Virus record (IMG/VR): IMGVR_UViG_3300013094_000017
Coordinates: 62,001 to 126,000 of that record
Reading direction: 5' to 3' (one strand)
Length of the DNA: 64,000 bases
DNA from: a virus
The notes below the pieces were generated by a model. It did not search any database, was not told the origin of the DNA, and was given only the letters and a program-made list of their open reading frames with translations. How positions within the stretch are numbered: the first letter of the stretch is position 1; every line of letters begins with the position of its first letter. Below are positions 7,359 through 15,705 of this stretch, in pieces. A program made the position numbers and the translations under genes.

Positions 7359-7872
7359 GAGACGAATCAGTTTTGAAGAATATCGAGGATATGTTGGCGC
7401 TATCTGCCGAGATATCACTATTAGCGATTGGATGCCTGATTATGTAGTAGGTGTTACTCGCGGCGGATTACTGGCTGCTACAATGATCAGTCATTACTTT
7501 AAGATCCCAATGCATACATTAAAAGTAGCCTTACGTGATCACGCAGACACAGAAAGCAATCTTTGGATGGCAGAGGATGCATACGGATACAACGGCGAGG
7601 TAGGTGATCAAGTTGCTAAAAACATTTTGATTGTAGATGATATTAACGACACTGGCGAAACACTAAACTGGATTATGAAAGATTGGCAAACTAGTTGCTT
7701 ACCCAGCGATGCTCGATGGAATCATGTTTGGAATCAAAATGTAAAGTTTGCTACAATTGTAGATAACTTAGATAGTGATTGCAAGGTTAAGATGGACTAT
7801 GTTGGTTTTGAAATTAATAAAGCAGAGGAAGATGTTTGGATTGATTTTCCTTATGAATCTTGGTGGGAATAA
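7351..7872 (+). CDS. Phosphoribosyltransferase-fold protein
   Basis: 173 residues with the type I PRTase signature ILIVDDINDTGETL at 92-105, where the two acidic residues and the TG..L loop bind PRPP, and a glycine-rich loop VGVTRGGLLAA at ~33-43. The hood and substrate-determining parts are phage-specific, so the base cannot be named; purine (xanthine/hypoxanthine-guanine) transferases are closest in pattern. It likely takes part in nucleotide salvage together with the MazG, DHFR and ThyA genes of this region. Confidence 0.75.
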   Translation: MDKRRISFEEYRGYVGAICRDITISDWMPDYVVGVTRGGLLAATMISHYFKIPMHTLKVALRDHADTESNLWMAEDAYGYNGEVGDQVAKNILIVDDINDTGETLNWIMKDWQTSCLPSDARWNHVWNQNVKFATIVDNLDSDCKVKMDYVGFEINKAEEDVWIDFPYESWWE

Positions 7873-7886
7873 CTAAAGGAACTATT

Positions 7887-8606
7887 ATGGCTACAAAGAA
7901 ACAAAAAGAAGAGTTAATGGAAACACTTAAATTCACTCCACGTGAATATAAAATTGAAATTGGCGCATATGGTGGCGAAGTTTATTTTGGTACTGTAGAT
8001 CGCAAGATTTATGATTTCTTTAAAGAAAAGAAAATTGACATTGAAGAATATGCAAGTGATTGGGATGATGAGAAATGGGCCGATATCCCAGAAGACATGC
8101 GTCCATTTGAACCAGGCAATGCTTACGATTGTTCCAATCTAGCACATAACAGTGGCGCAACATTTGATGAAGGTAACACTGTTGAAGTCTATGATGAAAA
8201 TGGTGACAAAGTTTGGGAGTGTGTATTAACTACCGAAGCACTTGAAGCCGAAGGGGTTACTGTGGTATGTGATGAAGAAACCTACATCAGTGAACAGCCA
8301 GAAGGCACTGTGGTATTCTATGGTGCTCAAGGTGAAAAAGGTCTTCTATTTGGCAATGACTTTCCATTAACCTCACCATTTGATCCTAAGAAACTTACAA
8401 TTAACTATGGTGACTTCGATGGTTGGGAAATGGTTATCAGTGTGTTGTATGATGGCGAAGACATTGACAACTACAATCTAGACACTACAGGTAAATGGGC
8501 TGAATCTAAGTGGATCATTGTTGGAGACGAAGAAGTCTACGAAGGTGAAACTCGCGGCGATGAAGAAGATGAGGATGAAGATGAAGAGGATGACAACGAA
8601 GAATGA
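7887..8606 (+). CDS. Acidic conserved phage protein, 239 aa
   Basis: The frame is open from 7860, but ATG 7887 follows an AAAGGA ribosome site and gives MATKKQKEELMETLKFTPRE, so it is the likely start. The body is globular with many Trp and Asp (SDWDDEKWADIPEDMRPFEP) and the last 20 residues are almost purely Asp/Glu. Related proteins occur in environmental T4-like phages. Such acidic tails are typical of DNA-mimic or chaperone-like proteins, but no function is established. Confidence 0.65.
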   Translation: MATKKQKEELMETLKFTPREYKIEIGAYGGEVYFGTVDRKIYDFFKEKKIDIEEYASDWDDEKWADIPEDMRPFEPGNAYDCSNLAHNSGATFDEGNTVEVYDENGDKVWECVLTTEALEAEGVTVVCDEETYISEQPEGTVVFYGAQGEKGLLFGNDFPLTSPFDPKKLTINYGDFDGWEMVISVLYDGEDIDNYNLDTTGKWAESKWIIVGDEEVYEGETRGDEEDEDEDEEDDNEE

Positions 8607-8776
8607 TCCTTAGCAACTATGCCCACGAAAATAGAACAGCAAATGTTTGCAAACAGAGCGGAGAGTATGTTATAATGTGTTATGAAGATGGGCATTACAT
8701 ACGTTCAGAAATAGCATTAAGTGAAACATCAGCTGATGATATTGCAGAAGATTGGGTATTTAAAAGTGATAACTAA
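8603..8776 (+). CDS. Small hypothetical protein, 57 aa
   Basis: ATG 8603 overlaps the TGA of the upstream gene (ATGA) and the frame ends at 8774-8776, inside the next gene's GTG start region. The product (SGEYVIMCYEDGHYIRSEIA in the middle) looks like a small beta-rich domain followed by an acidic helix (TSADDIAEDW). No family is recognised. An extended -10 promoter lies within it. Confidence 0.55.
   Translation: MILSNYAHENRTANVCKQSGEYVIMCYEDGHYIRSEIALSETSADDIAEDWVFKSDN
8647..8676 (+). promoter_or_regulatory. Sigma70-like promoter with extended -10
   Basis: TTGCAA (8647-8652), 18 bases, TATAAT (8671-8676), with TG one base before the -10 (extended -10). It lies inside the 57-residue ORF and would drive the MazG-like, queE and metK genes. 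Confidence 0.5.
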
Positions 8777-9038
8777 CAAAACACAAGAAGCATTGATTAT
8801 TCTGCAGGAAGAATGTGCTGAAGTAATACAGGCAGCTAGTAAAATATATCGATTTGGGCTAGATAATTCTCACAAATCAGGCCTTACCCAACGAGCTAAT
8901 TTAGAAATGGAAATTGGCGATATGCTGTCCCTGGTAGATATTTTAGTTGAGCAAGGTGTTCTAGACCTAAATAATTTAAACACTGCTAAATTAAACAAAA
9001 TTGAAAAACTTAAAATATGGTCAAAATTATATGAGTAA
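8766..9038 (+). CDS. MazG-like nucleotide pyrophosphohydrolase
   Basis: The open frame extends upstream to 8721, but GTG 8766 fits the overlap with the preceding stop and starts just before the domain (90 residues). It carries the MazG pattern: EECAEVIQAASKIYRFG early in the protein, with the EEC.E metal-binding helix, and a second acidic motif EIGDMLSLVDILVEQGVLD. These all-alpha enzymes hydrolyse NTPs to NMP and pyrophosphate. Phage versions are thought to adjust nucleotide pools. The queE start overlaps its end. Confidence 0.75.
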   Translation: MITNKTQEALIILQEECAEVIQAASKIYRFGLDNSHKSGLTQRANLEMEIGDMLSLVDILVEQGVLDLNNLNTAKLNKIEKLKIWSKLYE

Positions 9039-9873
9039 AATTAAAGTAGCAGAGCTGTTTTACAGCATACAGGGCGAAGGTCGCTATATGGGAGTACCTA
9101 GCGTGTTCCTTAGAACTTTTGGCTGCAATTTTTCTTGTAGGGGCTTCGGTATGGGTAAAGGGCAATTGAGTGAAGAATACTTAACTGTTAATCCAGAACT
9201 ATACACAAAATATGATGAACTTCCACTAGTTAGTACAGGGTGCGATAGTTATGCTAGTTGGGATCCACGCTTTAAGCATTTAAGTCCAATGTTAGAGTCA
9301 GATGCTATTGCAGAAGCAATTGCAGATATGTTGCCTTATAAAGATTGGAATGACGAACATTTAGTTATCACAGGCGGCGAGCCTTTGCTAGGATGGCAAC
9401 GTGCTTATCCAGATCTATTAGATCATCCCAAAATGAAGAATCTAAAAGAGATCACATTTGAAACAAATGGTACTCAAGAATTATCACCAGAACTTAGAAC
9501 ATATCTACTCAATTGGCAAAGTGAAAACTTTGATAGAGAAGTAACTTTTAGTGTAAGTGCTAAATTAAGTGCAAGTGGTGAACATCCAGACGAAGCAATT
9601 AAACCTGAGATTGTGTGTTCGTATGAAGAAGCAGGTTATACATATCTTAAGTTTGTTATTGCAACAGAAGAAGATGCAGAAGAAGCATTAGAAGCCGCAG
9701 ATATCTATCAACAAAATGGGTTTACTGGTCCAATTTATCTAATGCCAGTCGGCGGGGTTGAAAGCGTTTATGCATTAAACAACCGTCGTGTAGCAGAATT
9801 AGCAATGAAACACGGCTTGCGATATAGTGATAGGCTGCAAGTTCCGTTATTTAAAAATGAATGGGGTACATAA
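9031..9873 (+). CDS. queE: QueE, 7-carboxy-7-deazaguanine synthase (radical SAM)
   Basis: The frame is open from 9001, but ATG 9031 overlaps the upstream stop and gives MSKIKVAELFYSIQGEGRYM, the normal QueE beginning. QueE converts 6-carboxytetrahydropterin to 7-carboxy-7-deazaguanine with SAM and a 4Fe-4S cluster. C32 and C36 (GCNFSC) are the first two cluster cysteines. The third appears to be C71 in TGCDSYASW, which matches the CDT.YAW end of the usual motif, so a 34-residue insert splits the normal CX3CX2C. ITGGEPLL (113-120) is the SAM-binding motif. Length 280 versus ~220 in bacteria. metK follows immediately. Confidence 0.85.
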   Translation: MSKIKVAELFYSIQGEGRYMGVPSVFLRTFGCNFSCRGFGMGKGQLSEEYLTVNPELYTKYDELPLVSTGCDSYASWDPRFKHLSPMLESDAIAEAIADMLPYKDWNDEHLVITGGEPLLGWQRAYPDLLDHPKMKNLKEITFETNGTQELSPELRTYLLNWQSENFDREVTFSVSAKLSASGEHPDEAIKPEIVCSYEEAGYTYLKFVIATEEDAEEALEAADIYQQNGFTGPIYLMPVGGVESVYALNNRRVAELAMKHGLRYSDRLQVPLFKNEWGT

Positions 9874-10968
9874 TTGAGTTATCTATTTACATCAGAATCT
9901 GTTAGTGAAGGACATCCGGATAAAGTAGCAGATGCTATTAGTGATGCTATTTTAGACCTAGTTATGGTACACGAAGATCCAAGTATGCGGGTTGCTTGCG
10001 AAACTTTAGTTACTACTAATCGTGTTGTACTTGCAGGAGAGTATAAAAATGTTGCCCTACACAATGCGCAGATCGATAGTGCTGTAAGAAAAGTTATCAA
10101 AAATATTGGCTACGAACAAGAAGGATTTGATTGGCGTACAGTTGAGATCACTAACTTATTACATGCACAAAGCGCAGACATTGCACTCGGTACTGATAAC
10201 TTCGGAGCAGGCGATCAAGGACTGATGTTTGGGCACGCTACTAAAGAAACTCCGAACTATATGCCTGCGGCGATTTATTACAGCCATAAGATTATGGAAT
10301 ATTTGACAACAATGCGTAAAGGTGGGCAAACTTGGTTAGGTCCAGATGCTAAAGCACAGGTAACATTAAATTACATTGGTAATAAAGCTCGTTATGCTAC
10401 TAAGATTGTATGTTCAACTCAGCATAGTCAAGGTGTAGAAGTTGAAGAGCTACGTCCTGTAATTGAAACTTATATTAGAGAGTGTGTTCCGGAGATTATC
10501 ACAGATGCTACCGAATTTCTTATCAATCCTACTGGTCGTTTTGTCATTGGTGGGCCCGACGGTGATACTGGCCTCACCGGACGAAAAATTATCGTGGATA
10601 CCTACGGTGGCAGTTGTCCTCATGGTGGCGGTGCTTTTAGCGGCAAAGATCCTACAAAAGTTGATCGTAGTGCCGCTTATATGGCTAGGTACTTGGCTAA
10701 GAACATTGTAGCCAGCGGTCGCGCAAATGTAGCAACTGTTCAATTAAGCTATGCTATTGGTGTTGCTGATCCAATGAGTGTGTACATTGACTGCGATGGA
10801 AATTGCGAAGGCATTAGAGATTGGATAATTAAACATGTTGATCTAACTCCAAAGGGTATTATAGATAGATTTAATATGTTTCGTCCTATCTATAGTCAAA
10901 CTACTAACTACGGACACTTTGGCAAAGATTTTTTGCCTTGGGAAGCTGTAGATTTATTTAAGGTGTAA
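9874..10968 (+). CDS. metK: S-adenosylmethionine synthetase
   Basis: 364 residues starting at a TTG directly after the queE stop; MSYLFTSESVSEGHPDKVAD aligns with the usual MetK N-terminus, so TTG is the likely start. The enzyme makes SAM from methionine and ATP. Signatures: GHPDK (13-17), GAGDQGLMFGHA (~111-122), and the glycine-rich GGGAFSGKDPTKVDRSAAY (~250-268), which holds the ATP phosphates. The length is slightly below the bacterial ~384. It is rare in phages. Placed beside queE, it may supply SAM for the radical SAM reaction or for methylation. Confidence 0.92.
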   Translation: MSYLFTSESVSEGHPDKVADAISDAILDLVMVHEDPSMRVACETLVTTNRVVLAGEYKNVALHNAQIDSAVRKVIKNIGYEQEGFDWRTVEITNLLHAQSADIALGTDNFGAGDQGLMFGHATKETPNYMPAAIYYSHKIMEYLTTMRKGGQTWLGPDAKAQVTLNYIGNKARYATKIVCSTQHSQGVEVEELRPVIETYIRECVPEIITDATEFLINPTGRFVIGGPDGDTGLTGRKIIVDTYGGSCPHGGGAFSGKDPTKVDRSAAYMARYLAKNIVASGRANVATVQLSYAIGVADPMSVYIDCDGNCEGIRDWIIKHVDLTPKGIIDRFNMFRPIYSQTTNYGHFGKDFLPWEAVDLFKV

Positions 10969-10969
10969 T

Positions 10970-11458
10970 ATGAATATTATTCAAACATTATTTGAAAAAG
11001 TTACGGGCATTGATAAGATACGTGCTAAAGCGGCTGCAGAAGCAGAAGCGGCTATTCAATTAGCCCTAGAAGCACAAGCTGAGGCAAAAGCATCTTCATT
11101 AGCAGCAGAAGAAGCAAAGGCAGAAGAAGTCGCAGCAAAAGAAGCAGAGCGTATTGCTAAATTAACGCCAAAAGAACTTGCTACAGAAAAGAAAGAGCCT
11201 TACATTGCAGTATTAGATACCAAAGTAAATCCAGAGAATCCTCGTAATGGATTTTTTGAGCTTGATTGGAATGAATATTTTATCATGCAATTGAAAGAAG
11301 CAGGCTATTATGGTGAAACAGATGAAGAACTAGCAGATCGTTGGTTCCAAGATTTGTGTCGCAATATTGGTGCAGAATCAGGTGTAGATATGGATCGTAG
11401 AGGTGCAGGATACATTAATGTAAATGATTTAGGTAATGGTAAGTCAGAGATTAGTTAA
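10970..11458 (+). CDS. Ala/Glu-rich coiled-coil protein conserved in T4-like phages, 162 aa
   Basis: Residues ~18-65 are an Ala/Glu/Lys coiled coil (AKAAAEAEAAIQLALEAQAE), followed by a compact domain with KLTPKELATEKKEPYIAVLD and NPRNGFFELDWNEYFI. This second part is strongly reminiscent of a conserved hypothetical protein in cyanophage-type T4 relatives. It starts 1 base after the metK stop and its TAA overlaps the next ATG by 1 base. Function unknown. Confidence 0.7.
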   Translation: MNIIQTLFEKVTGIDKIRAKAAAEAEAAIQLALEAQAEAKASSLAAEEAKAEEVAAKEAERIAKLTPKELATEKKEPYIAVLDTKVNPENPRNGFFELDWNEYFIMQLKEAGYYGETDEELADRWFQDLCRNIGAESGVDMDRRGAGYINVNDLGNGKSEIS

Positions 11459-12117
11459 TGTCAAGATTAACAGAGTGGCTCTACGGTATTCAACAACTAG
11501 GTTTACAAATTGATACAGTATATGATATTGGTGCCTGCGTAGGCAACTGGAGCCGCGAGATACAAGATAAAGTTTGCCCCAATGCAGACTTTATCCTGTT
11601 TGAAGCTAACCCTGCATATAATGAAATTTTATCTAATAGCAAATTCCGCTATTTCAATACAGTCCTAAGCAATCCCGGTAGAGAGTTTGTCGAATTCTAC
11701 AATGGAACAAACACCGGCGATAGTTACTATAAAGAAAATACCACAACATACGACAATCAAACAACTGTTAGATTGCTCTGCTCCACACTTGATGCTATAA
11801 TAAATGAATACAACCTGCCAATTCCTAATCTTATTAAACTTGATACACAAGGTTCTGAATTAGATATTTTAGCAGGGGCTGAATCTATTGTAGATAAAGT
11901 AGATTTAATGTATGTAGAATGTCCAATTATAAACTATAATATTGGAGCACCTAGCATACAAGATTATTTAGATTACTTTAAGAACAAAGAGTTTGTGCCA
12001 GTTGATTTACTTGAAACGCATCAAAACGAGAATATACTATTACAAGTTGATATTATGTTTATGAAAAGAGAAACCAAAGAAAGGATCTTAACTCCAACCC
12101 GTCAGGTAAGGATTTAA
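11458..12117 (+). CDS. FkbM-family methyltransferase
   Basis: 219 residues with the SAM-binding motif TVYDIGACVGNWS (~20-32), the acidic strand FILFEANP (~45-52), and the FkbM signature LIKLDTQGSELDILAGAE (~125-142), in which the Asp and Glu are conserved. The family methylates sugars, antibiotics or other small molecules with SAM. Here a glycan substrate made with the upstream glycosyltransferase is possible, but this is inference. SAM would come from MetK two genes upstream. Confidence 0.8.
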   Translation: MSRLTEWLYGIQQLGLQIDTVYDIGACVGNWSREIQDKVCPNADFILFEANPAYNEILSNSKFRYFNTVLSNPGREFVEFYNGTNTGDSYYKENTTTYDNQTTVRLLCSTLDAIINEYNLPIPNLIKLDTQGSELDILAGAESIVDKVDLMYVECPIINYNIGAPSIQDYLDYFKNKEFVPVDLLETHQNENILLQVDIMFMKRETKERILTPTRQVRI

Positions 12118-12123
12118 TACAAT

Positions 12124-13110
12124 ATGACATTCATTTTAGTAGACACAGCAAATACATTCTTTCGAGCAAGACATGTAGTACGTGGAGACAATAGCGAAAA
12201 GGTAGGAATGAGTTTACAGATTATTTTAAACTCAGTACGCAAAGCATGGAAAGACTTTAACGGCACTCATGTTATTTTCTTCCTAGAAGGCCGCAGTTGG
12301 CGCAAGGATCATTATCCTCCCTACAAAAGACAACGTACAGAAGCTCGCGCAGCTCAAAGTCCAAGTGAACAAGAAGAAGATCGTATCTTTTGGGAAACGT
12401 TTGATGAATTTAAAGCATTTGTTACAGAAAAAACTAACTGTACAGTATTACAGCATGAACAGCTTGAAGCAGATGATTTAATTGCAGGGTGGATTCAAAG
12501 CCACCCTAATGACAATCATGTTATTATTAGTACAGACGGTGACTTTGCTCAATTGATTGCACCTAATGTTCGTCAATATAACGGTGTTGCTGGTGTTACT
12601 ATCACTCACGAAGGGTACTTTGACGACAAAGGCAAACCAGTAATTGATAAGAAAACTAAACTAGCCAAAGAGATTCCAAATCCAGAATGGTTGTTATTTG
12701 AAAAATGCATGCGTGGTGATACTAGCGATAATATCTTTAGTGCATATCCAGGTGTGCGCACAAAAGGTACTAAGAACAAAGTAGGGTTAATAGAAGCATT
12801 TGCAGACCGAGATAGTAAAGGTTGGGCGTGGAACAATTTAATGTTACAACGTTGGGTTGATCACGAAGGTGTAGAACATCGAGTGTTAGACGATTATCAA
12901 CGTAATCAACTATTATGTGATCTAACAGCACAGCCCAAAGAGATTAGAAAATTAATCAAAGAAACAATCGAAACTGGCATAACTGCTGACAAAAATGTCA
13001 GCCAAGTAGGTATTAGATTATTAAAGTTCTGCGCAAGTTATGATCTTGTTAAAGTATCAGAACAAGCGCAAAGCTATGCAGCCCCATTAAATGCGAGATA
13101 TACACAATGA
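12124..13110 (+). CDS. rnh: RNase H / 5'-3' exonuclease (T4 Rnh-like)
   Basis: 328 residues, close to T4 Rnh (305). The FEN-family active site is visible: FILVDTANTFFRAR at the N-terminus (D7), LEADDLIAGW (~114-123), VIISTDGDFAQL (~132-143) and the metal-binding helix-turn GDTSDNIFSAYPGV (~198-211). The enzyme removes RNA primers from lagging-strand fragments during phage replication. It overlaps the next gene by 4 bases (ATGA). Confidence 0.88.
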   Translation: MTFILVDTANTFFRARHVVRGDNSEKVGMSLQIILNSVRKAWKDFNGTHVIFFLEGRSWRKDHYPPYKRQRTEARAAQSPSEQEEDRIFWETFDEFKAFVTEKTNCTVLQHEQLEADDLIAGWIQSHPNDNHVIISTDGDFAQLIAPNVRQYNGVAGVTITHEGYFDDKGKPVIDKKTKLAKEIPNPEWLLFEKCMRGDTSDNIFSAYPGVRTKGTKNKVGLIEAFADRDSKGWAWNNLMLQRWVDHEGVEHRVLDDYQRNQLLCDLTAQPKEIRKLIKETIETGITADKNVSQVGIRLLKFCASYDLVKVSEQAQSYAAPLNARYTQ

Positions 13111-13586
13111 ATACAACAGCAAAAGTGCTAGTTCCAAATAAAGTTTGGATATTAGAAAATCGTGGTGTTAAGCTAGGTACTTTGAACAAAGAAAAGAAAG
13201 GTTATGCTTTCTTTAGACAGGGTATGAAAGTAGAATTAACTGATATAAATGAGGTTAAAGCTCGATTTGGCGAAGAGTTATTTAAAGACAGCATCAATAG
13301 TCTTAAACCTAGCAAACCCGCTGATCCAAAATCAATATACGATTTTCCGTGTAGTAGCAAACCATTTAATCCTGTATACAATGTAAAGAATAGATTACCT
13401 ATCTATGCCAAAAGTAGCAAAAGCAAGAGCTTGTACTGTGCGGGATATTATGTTATTCAGTTTCGTAAAGGATGGGTTAAATCATTCTGCCCAAAATTGA
13501 TCACATTAGAACGCTATCCATACCAAGGTCCTTTCAAAACTGAACAAGAAATGAAGACCGTACTTAACCAGGTGAACAAACTATGA
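13107..13586 (+). CDS. Conserved T4-like phage protein, 159 aa
   Basis: A 159-residue protein with an N-terminal beta-rich part (VWILENRGVKLGTLNKEKKG), a variable middle, and a C-terminal region with NVKNRLPIYAKSSKSKSLYC, AGYYVIQFRKGW and FCPKLITLERYPYQGPFKTE. It looks like a conserved protein of environmental T4-like phages located near rnh. ATGA overlaps on both sides. Function unknown. Confidence 0.65.
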   Translation: MNTTAKVLVPNKVWILENRGVKLGTLNKEKKGYAFFRQGMKVELTDINEVKARFGEELFKDSINSLKPSKPADPKSIYDFPCSSKPFNPVYNVKNRLPIYAKSSKSKSLYCAGYYVIQFRKGWVKSFCPKLITLERYPYQGPFKTEQEMKTVLNQVNKL

Positions 13587-13810
13587 AACAATTAAACACA
13601 TTGCCCATCGAACAATTCCTAGACAAAGCTAAGATTGCCATTAAGAGCAATCAAAAGCACCTTACTCTGGATATCAAAGAAGTACAAGCATTAAATGACA
13701 GTCTTGCTGTAGCAATGACCCGCATTGCTGGTCAACTTGATGCTCAGCTACAGGCCGCTAGCACATTACCTGACACAATTTCTGTCAATGTAGACGGTGG
13801 GGGATTTTGA
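13583..13810 (+). CDS. Small hypothetical protein, 75 aa
   Basis: A mostly helical 75-residue protein (QFLDKAKIAIKSNQKHLTLD, AMTRIAGQLDAQLQAA) ending in DGGGF. ATG 13583 overlaps the upstream stop. The helical LNDSLAVAMTRIAGQLDAQL part could form a coiled coil. No family recognised. Confidence 0.6.
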   Translation: MKQLNTLPIEQFLDKAKIAIKSNQKHLTLDIKEVQALNDSLAVAMTRIAGQLDAQLQAASTLPDTISVNVDGGGF

Positions 13811-14148
13811 GTTATATGCTGCTAAATACACGAGCACTATCGTTAAGTGCTACGGAGTCGTTTGTGAGCAGGCCAAAACCCAATATATTGTTAGAAATAA
13901 CAAACAAAAAGACTTATAAAACTGAACAGGTTTTAGAAGCTGATGCCATTTGGGCTGTTTTCTATAAAGGTAAACCAGTTAATTTGAAAACTAGTTCAAT
14001 TGTAGCACAGCAACTAGGTCCTAAATATAAGAAAGTATCATTTAGCAACAGCGGGCATGCACTTAATCTTGCAGAAAAATTAAACAAATTGTATAACTGT
14101 AATGATTTTGCTGTGTATAAACTAACTACCGGTGAACAATTATCCTAA
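13807..14148 (+). CDS. Hypothetical protein, 113 aa
   Basis: A TTG at 13807 overlaps the upstream TGA; ATG 13816 is an alternative that would remove three residues. The protein has a beta-alpha pattern (AIWAVFYKGKPVNL, SNSGHALNLAEKLNKLY, FAVYKLTTGEQL) that looks like a small nucleic-acid- or protein-binding domain. No family is recognised. The following gene begins directly at its stop. Confidence 0.6.
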   Translation: MSYMLLNTRALSLSATESFVSRPKPNILLEITNKKTYKTEQVLEADAIWAVFYKGKPVNLKTSSIVAQQLGPKYKKVSFSNSGHALNLAEKLNKLYNCNDFAVYKLTTGEQLS

Positions 14149-14538
14149 ATGGATACCAAAACTCTTCTAACTAAACAATTCCTTAAAGAATTAGGCTGGC
14201 CAGGCGAACCAATTGATGTAGAAAAAGCGTTACATACCTGGTGGCGTAATCCAAGATTAGGTGAAAGAAGTTTTGGATTAACACCTATAGGGTTTGAATT
14301 ATTATCAGAAAGCATTAAGCTCAAATTCTATAAAATAGATATCCCAGATAACACCAGTATCACTAATCAAATAACTATTTGGATGGACAAATACATCGAT
14401 TGTCCGTATTATCTAGACAAAAAATCCATTTATGTAAGCCGAGAAAAGGTTGCTGTACAACTGATCTTATTCAGCGGCGACTTATATAAGTTTGGAAAAT
14501 CTAAAGAAATATCTCGAAAAAGCGCAGAATCAGCTTGA
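14149..14538 (+). CDS. Conserved phage protein, 129 aa
   Basis: 129 residues with the segments FLKELGWPGEPIDVEKALHT, WWRNPRLGERSFGLTPIGFE and LDKKSIYVSREKVAVQLILF. The pattern, in which a RSFGLTPIGFE loop is followed by strands and an EKVAVQLILFSGDLYKF end, looks like a conserved hypothetical of T4-like environmental phages. It closes the operon: a strong sigma70 promoter begins at its stop codon. Confidence 0.65.
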   Translation: MDTKTLLTKQFLKELGWPGEPIDVEKALHTWWRNPRLGERSFGLTPIGFELLSESIKLKFYKIDIPDNTSITNQITIWMDKYIDCPYYLDKKSIYVSREKVAVQLILFSGDLYKFGKSKEISRKSAESA

Positions 14539-14563
14539 CATAGACCCCGTTTTGTCATATAAT
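14535..14563 (+). promoter_or_regulatory. Perfect-consensus sigma70 promoter before the MoxR gene
   Basis: TTGACA (14535-14540), 17 bases, TATAAT (14558-14563), an exact consensus match that starts in the stop codon region of the previous gene and lies 49 bases before the MoxR-type ATPase start. Confidence 0.8.
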
Positions 14564-14612
14564 ATGTTTGTAGGTTACACATACACACTTAATTATGCAG
14601 AAAGGTTAGAAA

Positions 14613-15695
14613 ATGGCAGAGAAGATTTCAGCAAATCGTACAGTTAGCCCCAATGAAGCAAAGAAGAGCATTCGCAAATGCGTTAAGGTTAAACGTCCAG
14701 TATTCTTGTGGGGTGCTCCAGGTATTGGTAAATCAGATATCGTTAAACAAATCGGCGATGAACAAAATCGCGAAGTAGTTGACGTTCGTTTATCACTTTG
14801 GGAACCAACTGACATCAAAGGTATTCCGTATTACAACAGCGACATGGGTACAATGACTTGGGCTCCTCCAAGCGAATTACCTACTGATGCAGATAGCACA
14901 GCTATCTTGTTCTTAGATGAATTAAATTCAGCAGCACCTGCAACACAGGCTGCGGCTTACCAATTGATTCTTAACCGTCGTGTTGGTACTTATAAGTTAC
15001 CAGATGGTGTTTCAATTGTAGCGGCAGGTAACCGTGAAACAGATAAAGGTGTTACATATCGCATGCCAGCACCGTTGGCTAATCGTTTCTTGCACTTAGA
15101 ACTACGTACAGACTACGAAGATTGGTTAGGTTGGGCACTTGACAATAAAGTGCATGAACAAGTTGTTGGTTATTTGGGCTTTGCAAAACAAGACTTATAC
15201 GACTTTGATCCACGCAGTTCAAGTCGTGCTTTTGCTACACCACGTTCATGGTCATTTGTAAGTGAGTTGTTAAAAGATGACGACTTAGATGACGGTACAT
15301 TAACAGACTTAGTAGCAGGTGCAGTCGGTGAAGGTCTAGCAGTTAAGTTTATGGCACACCGCAAGGTAGCTAAACAAATGCCAAACCCAACAGACATTCT
15401 AATGGGTAAAGTAGGTAAGACTTCTATCAAAGAAGTATCAGCTATGTACTCATTGAGCATTTCAATGTGTTATGAATTACAAGAAGCTGATAAGAAACGT
15501 GCTGCCAACTGGAACGAAATGGCAGATAATTTCTTCCGCTTTATGATGGATAACTTCCCAACAGAGTTAACTGTTATGGGTGCTAAGATTGCACTTACTA
15601 ACTATAACTTACCGTTTGATGCAAGCAAGTTGAAAAACTTCGACGAATTCCACGATAAGTTTGGTAAGTACATTATCCAAGCAATGGAAGGGTAA
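14613..15695 (+). CDS. MoxR-type AAA+ ATPase
   Basis: 360 residues. Walker A FLWGAPGIGKSD (31-42), Walker B AILFLDELN (97-105), sensor 1 IVAAGNRETD (135-144) and the MPAPLANRF segment with the arginine finger (~151-159) define a MoxR-like AAA+ protein. MoxR ATPases act as chaperones that remodel protein complexes, usually with a VWA-domain partner. That partner is the next gene. The gene has its own consensus promoter and its own rho-independent terminator, so it is transcribed as a separate, probably strong unit. Confidence 0.85.
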   Translation: MAEKISANRTVSPNEAKKSIRKCVKVKRPVFLWGAPGIGKSDIVKQIGDEQNREVVDVRLSLWEPTDIKGIPYYNSDMGTMTWAPPSELPTDADSTAILFLDELNSAAPATQAAAYQLILNRRVGTYKLPDGVSIVAAGNRETDKGVTYRMPAPLANRFLHLELRTDYEDWLGWALDNKVHEQVVGYLGFAKQDLYDFDPRSSSRAFATPRSWSFVSELLKDDDLDDGTLTDLVAGAVGEGLAVKFMAHRKVAKQMPNPTDILMGKVGKTSIKEVSAMYSLSISMCYELQEADKKRAANWNEMADNFFRFMMDNFPTELTVMGAKIALTNYNLPFDASKLKNFDEFHDKFGKYIIQAMEG

Positions 15696-15705
15696 TAAAG
15701 CAAAT

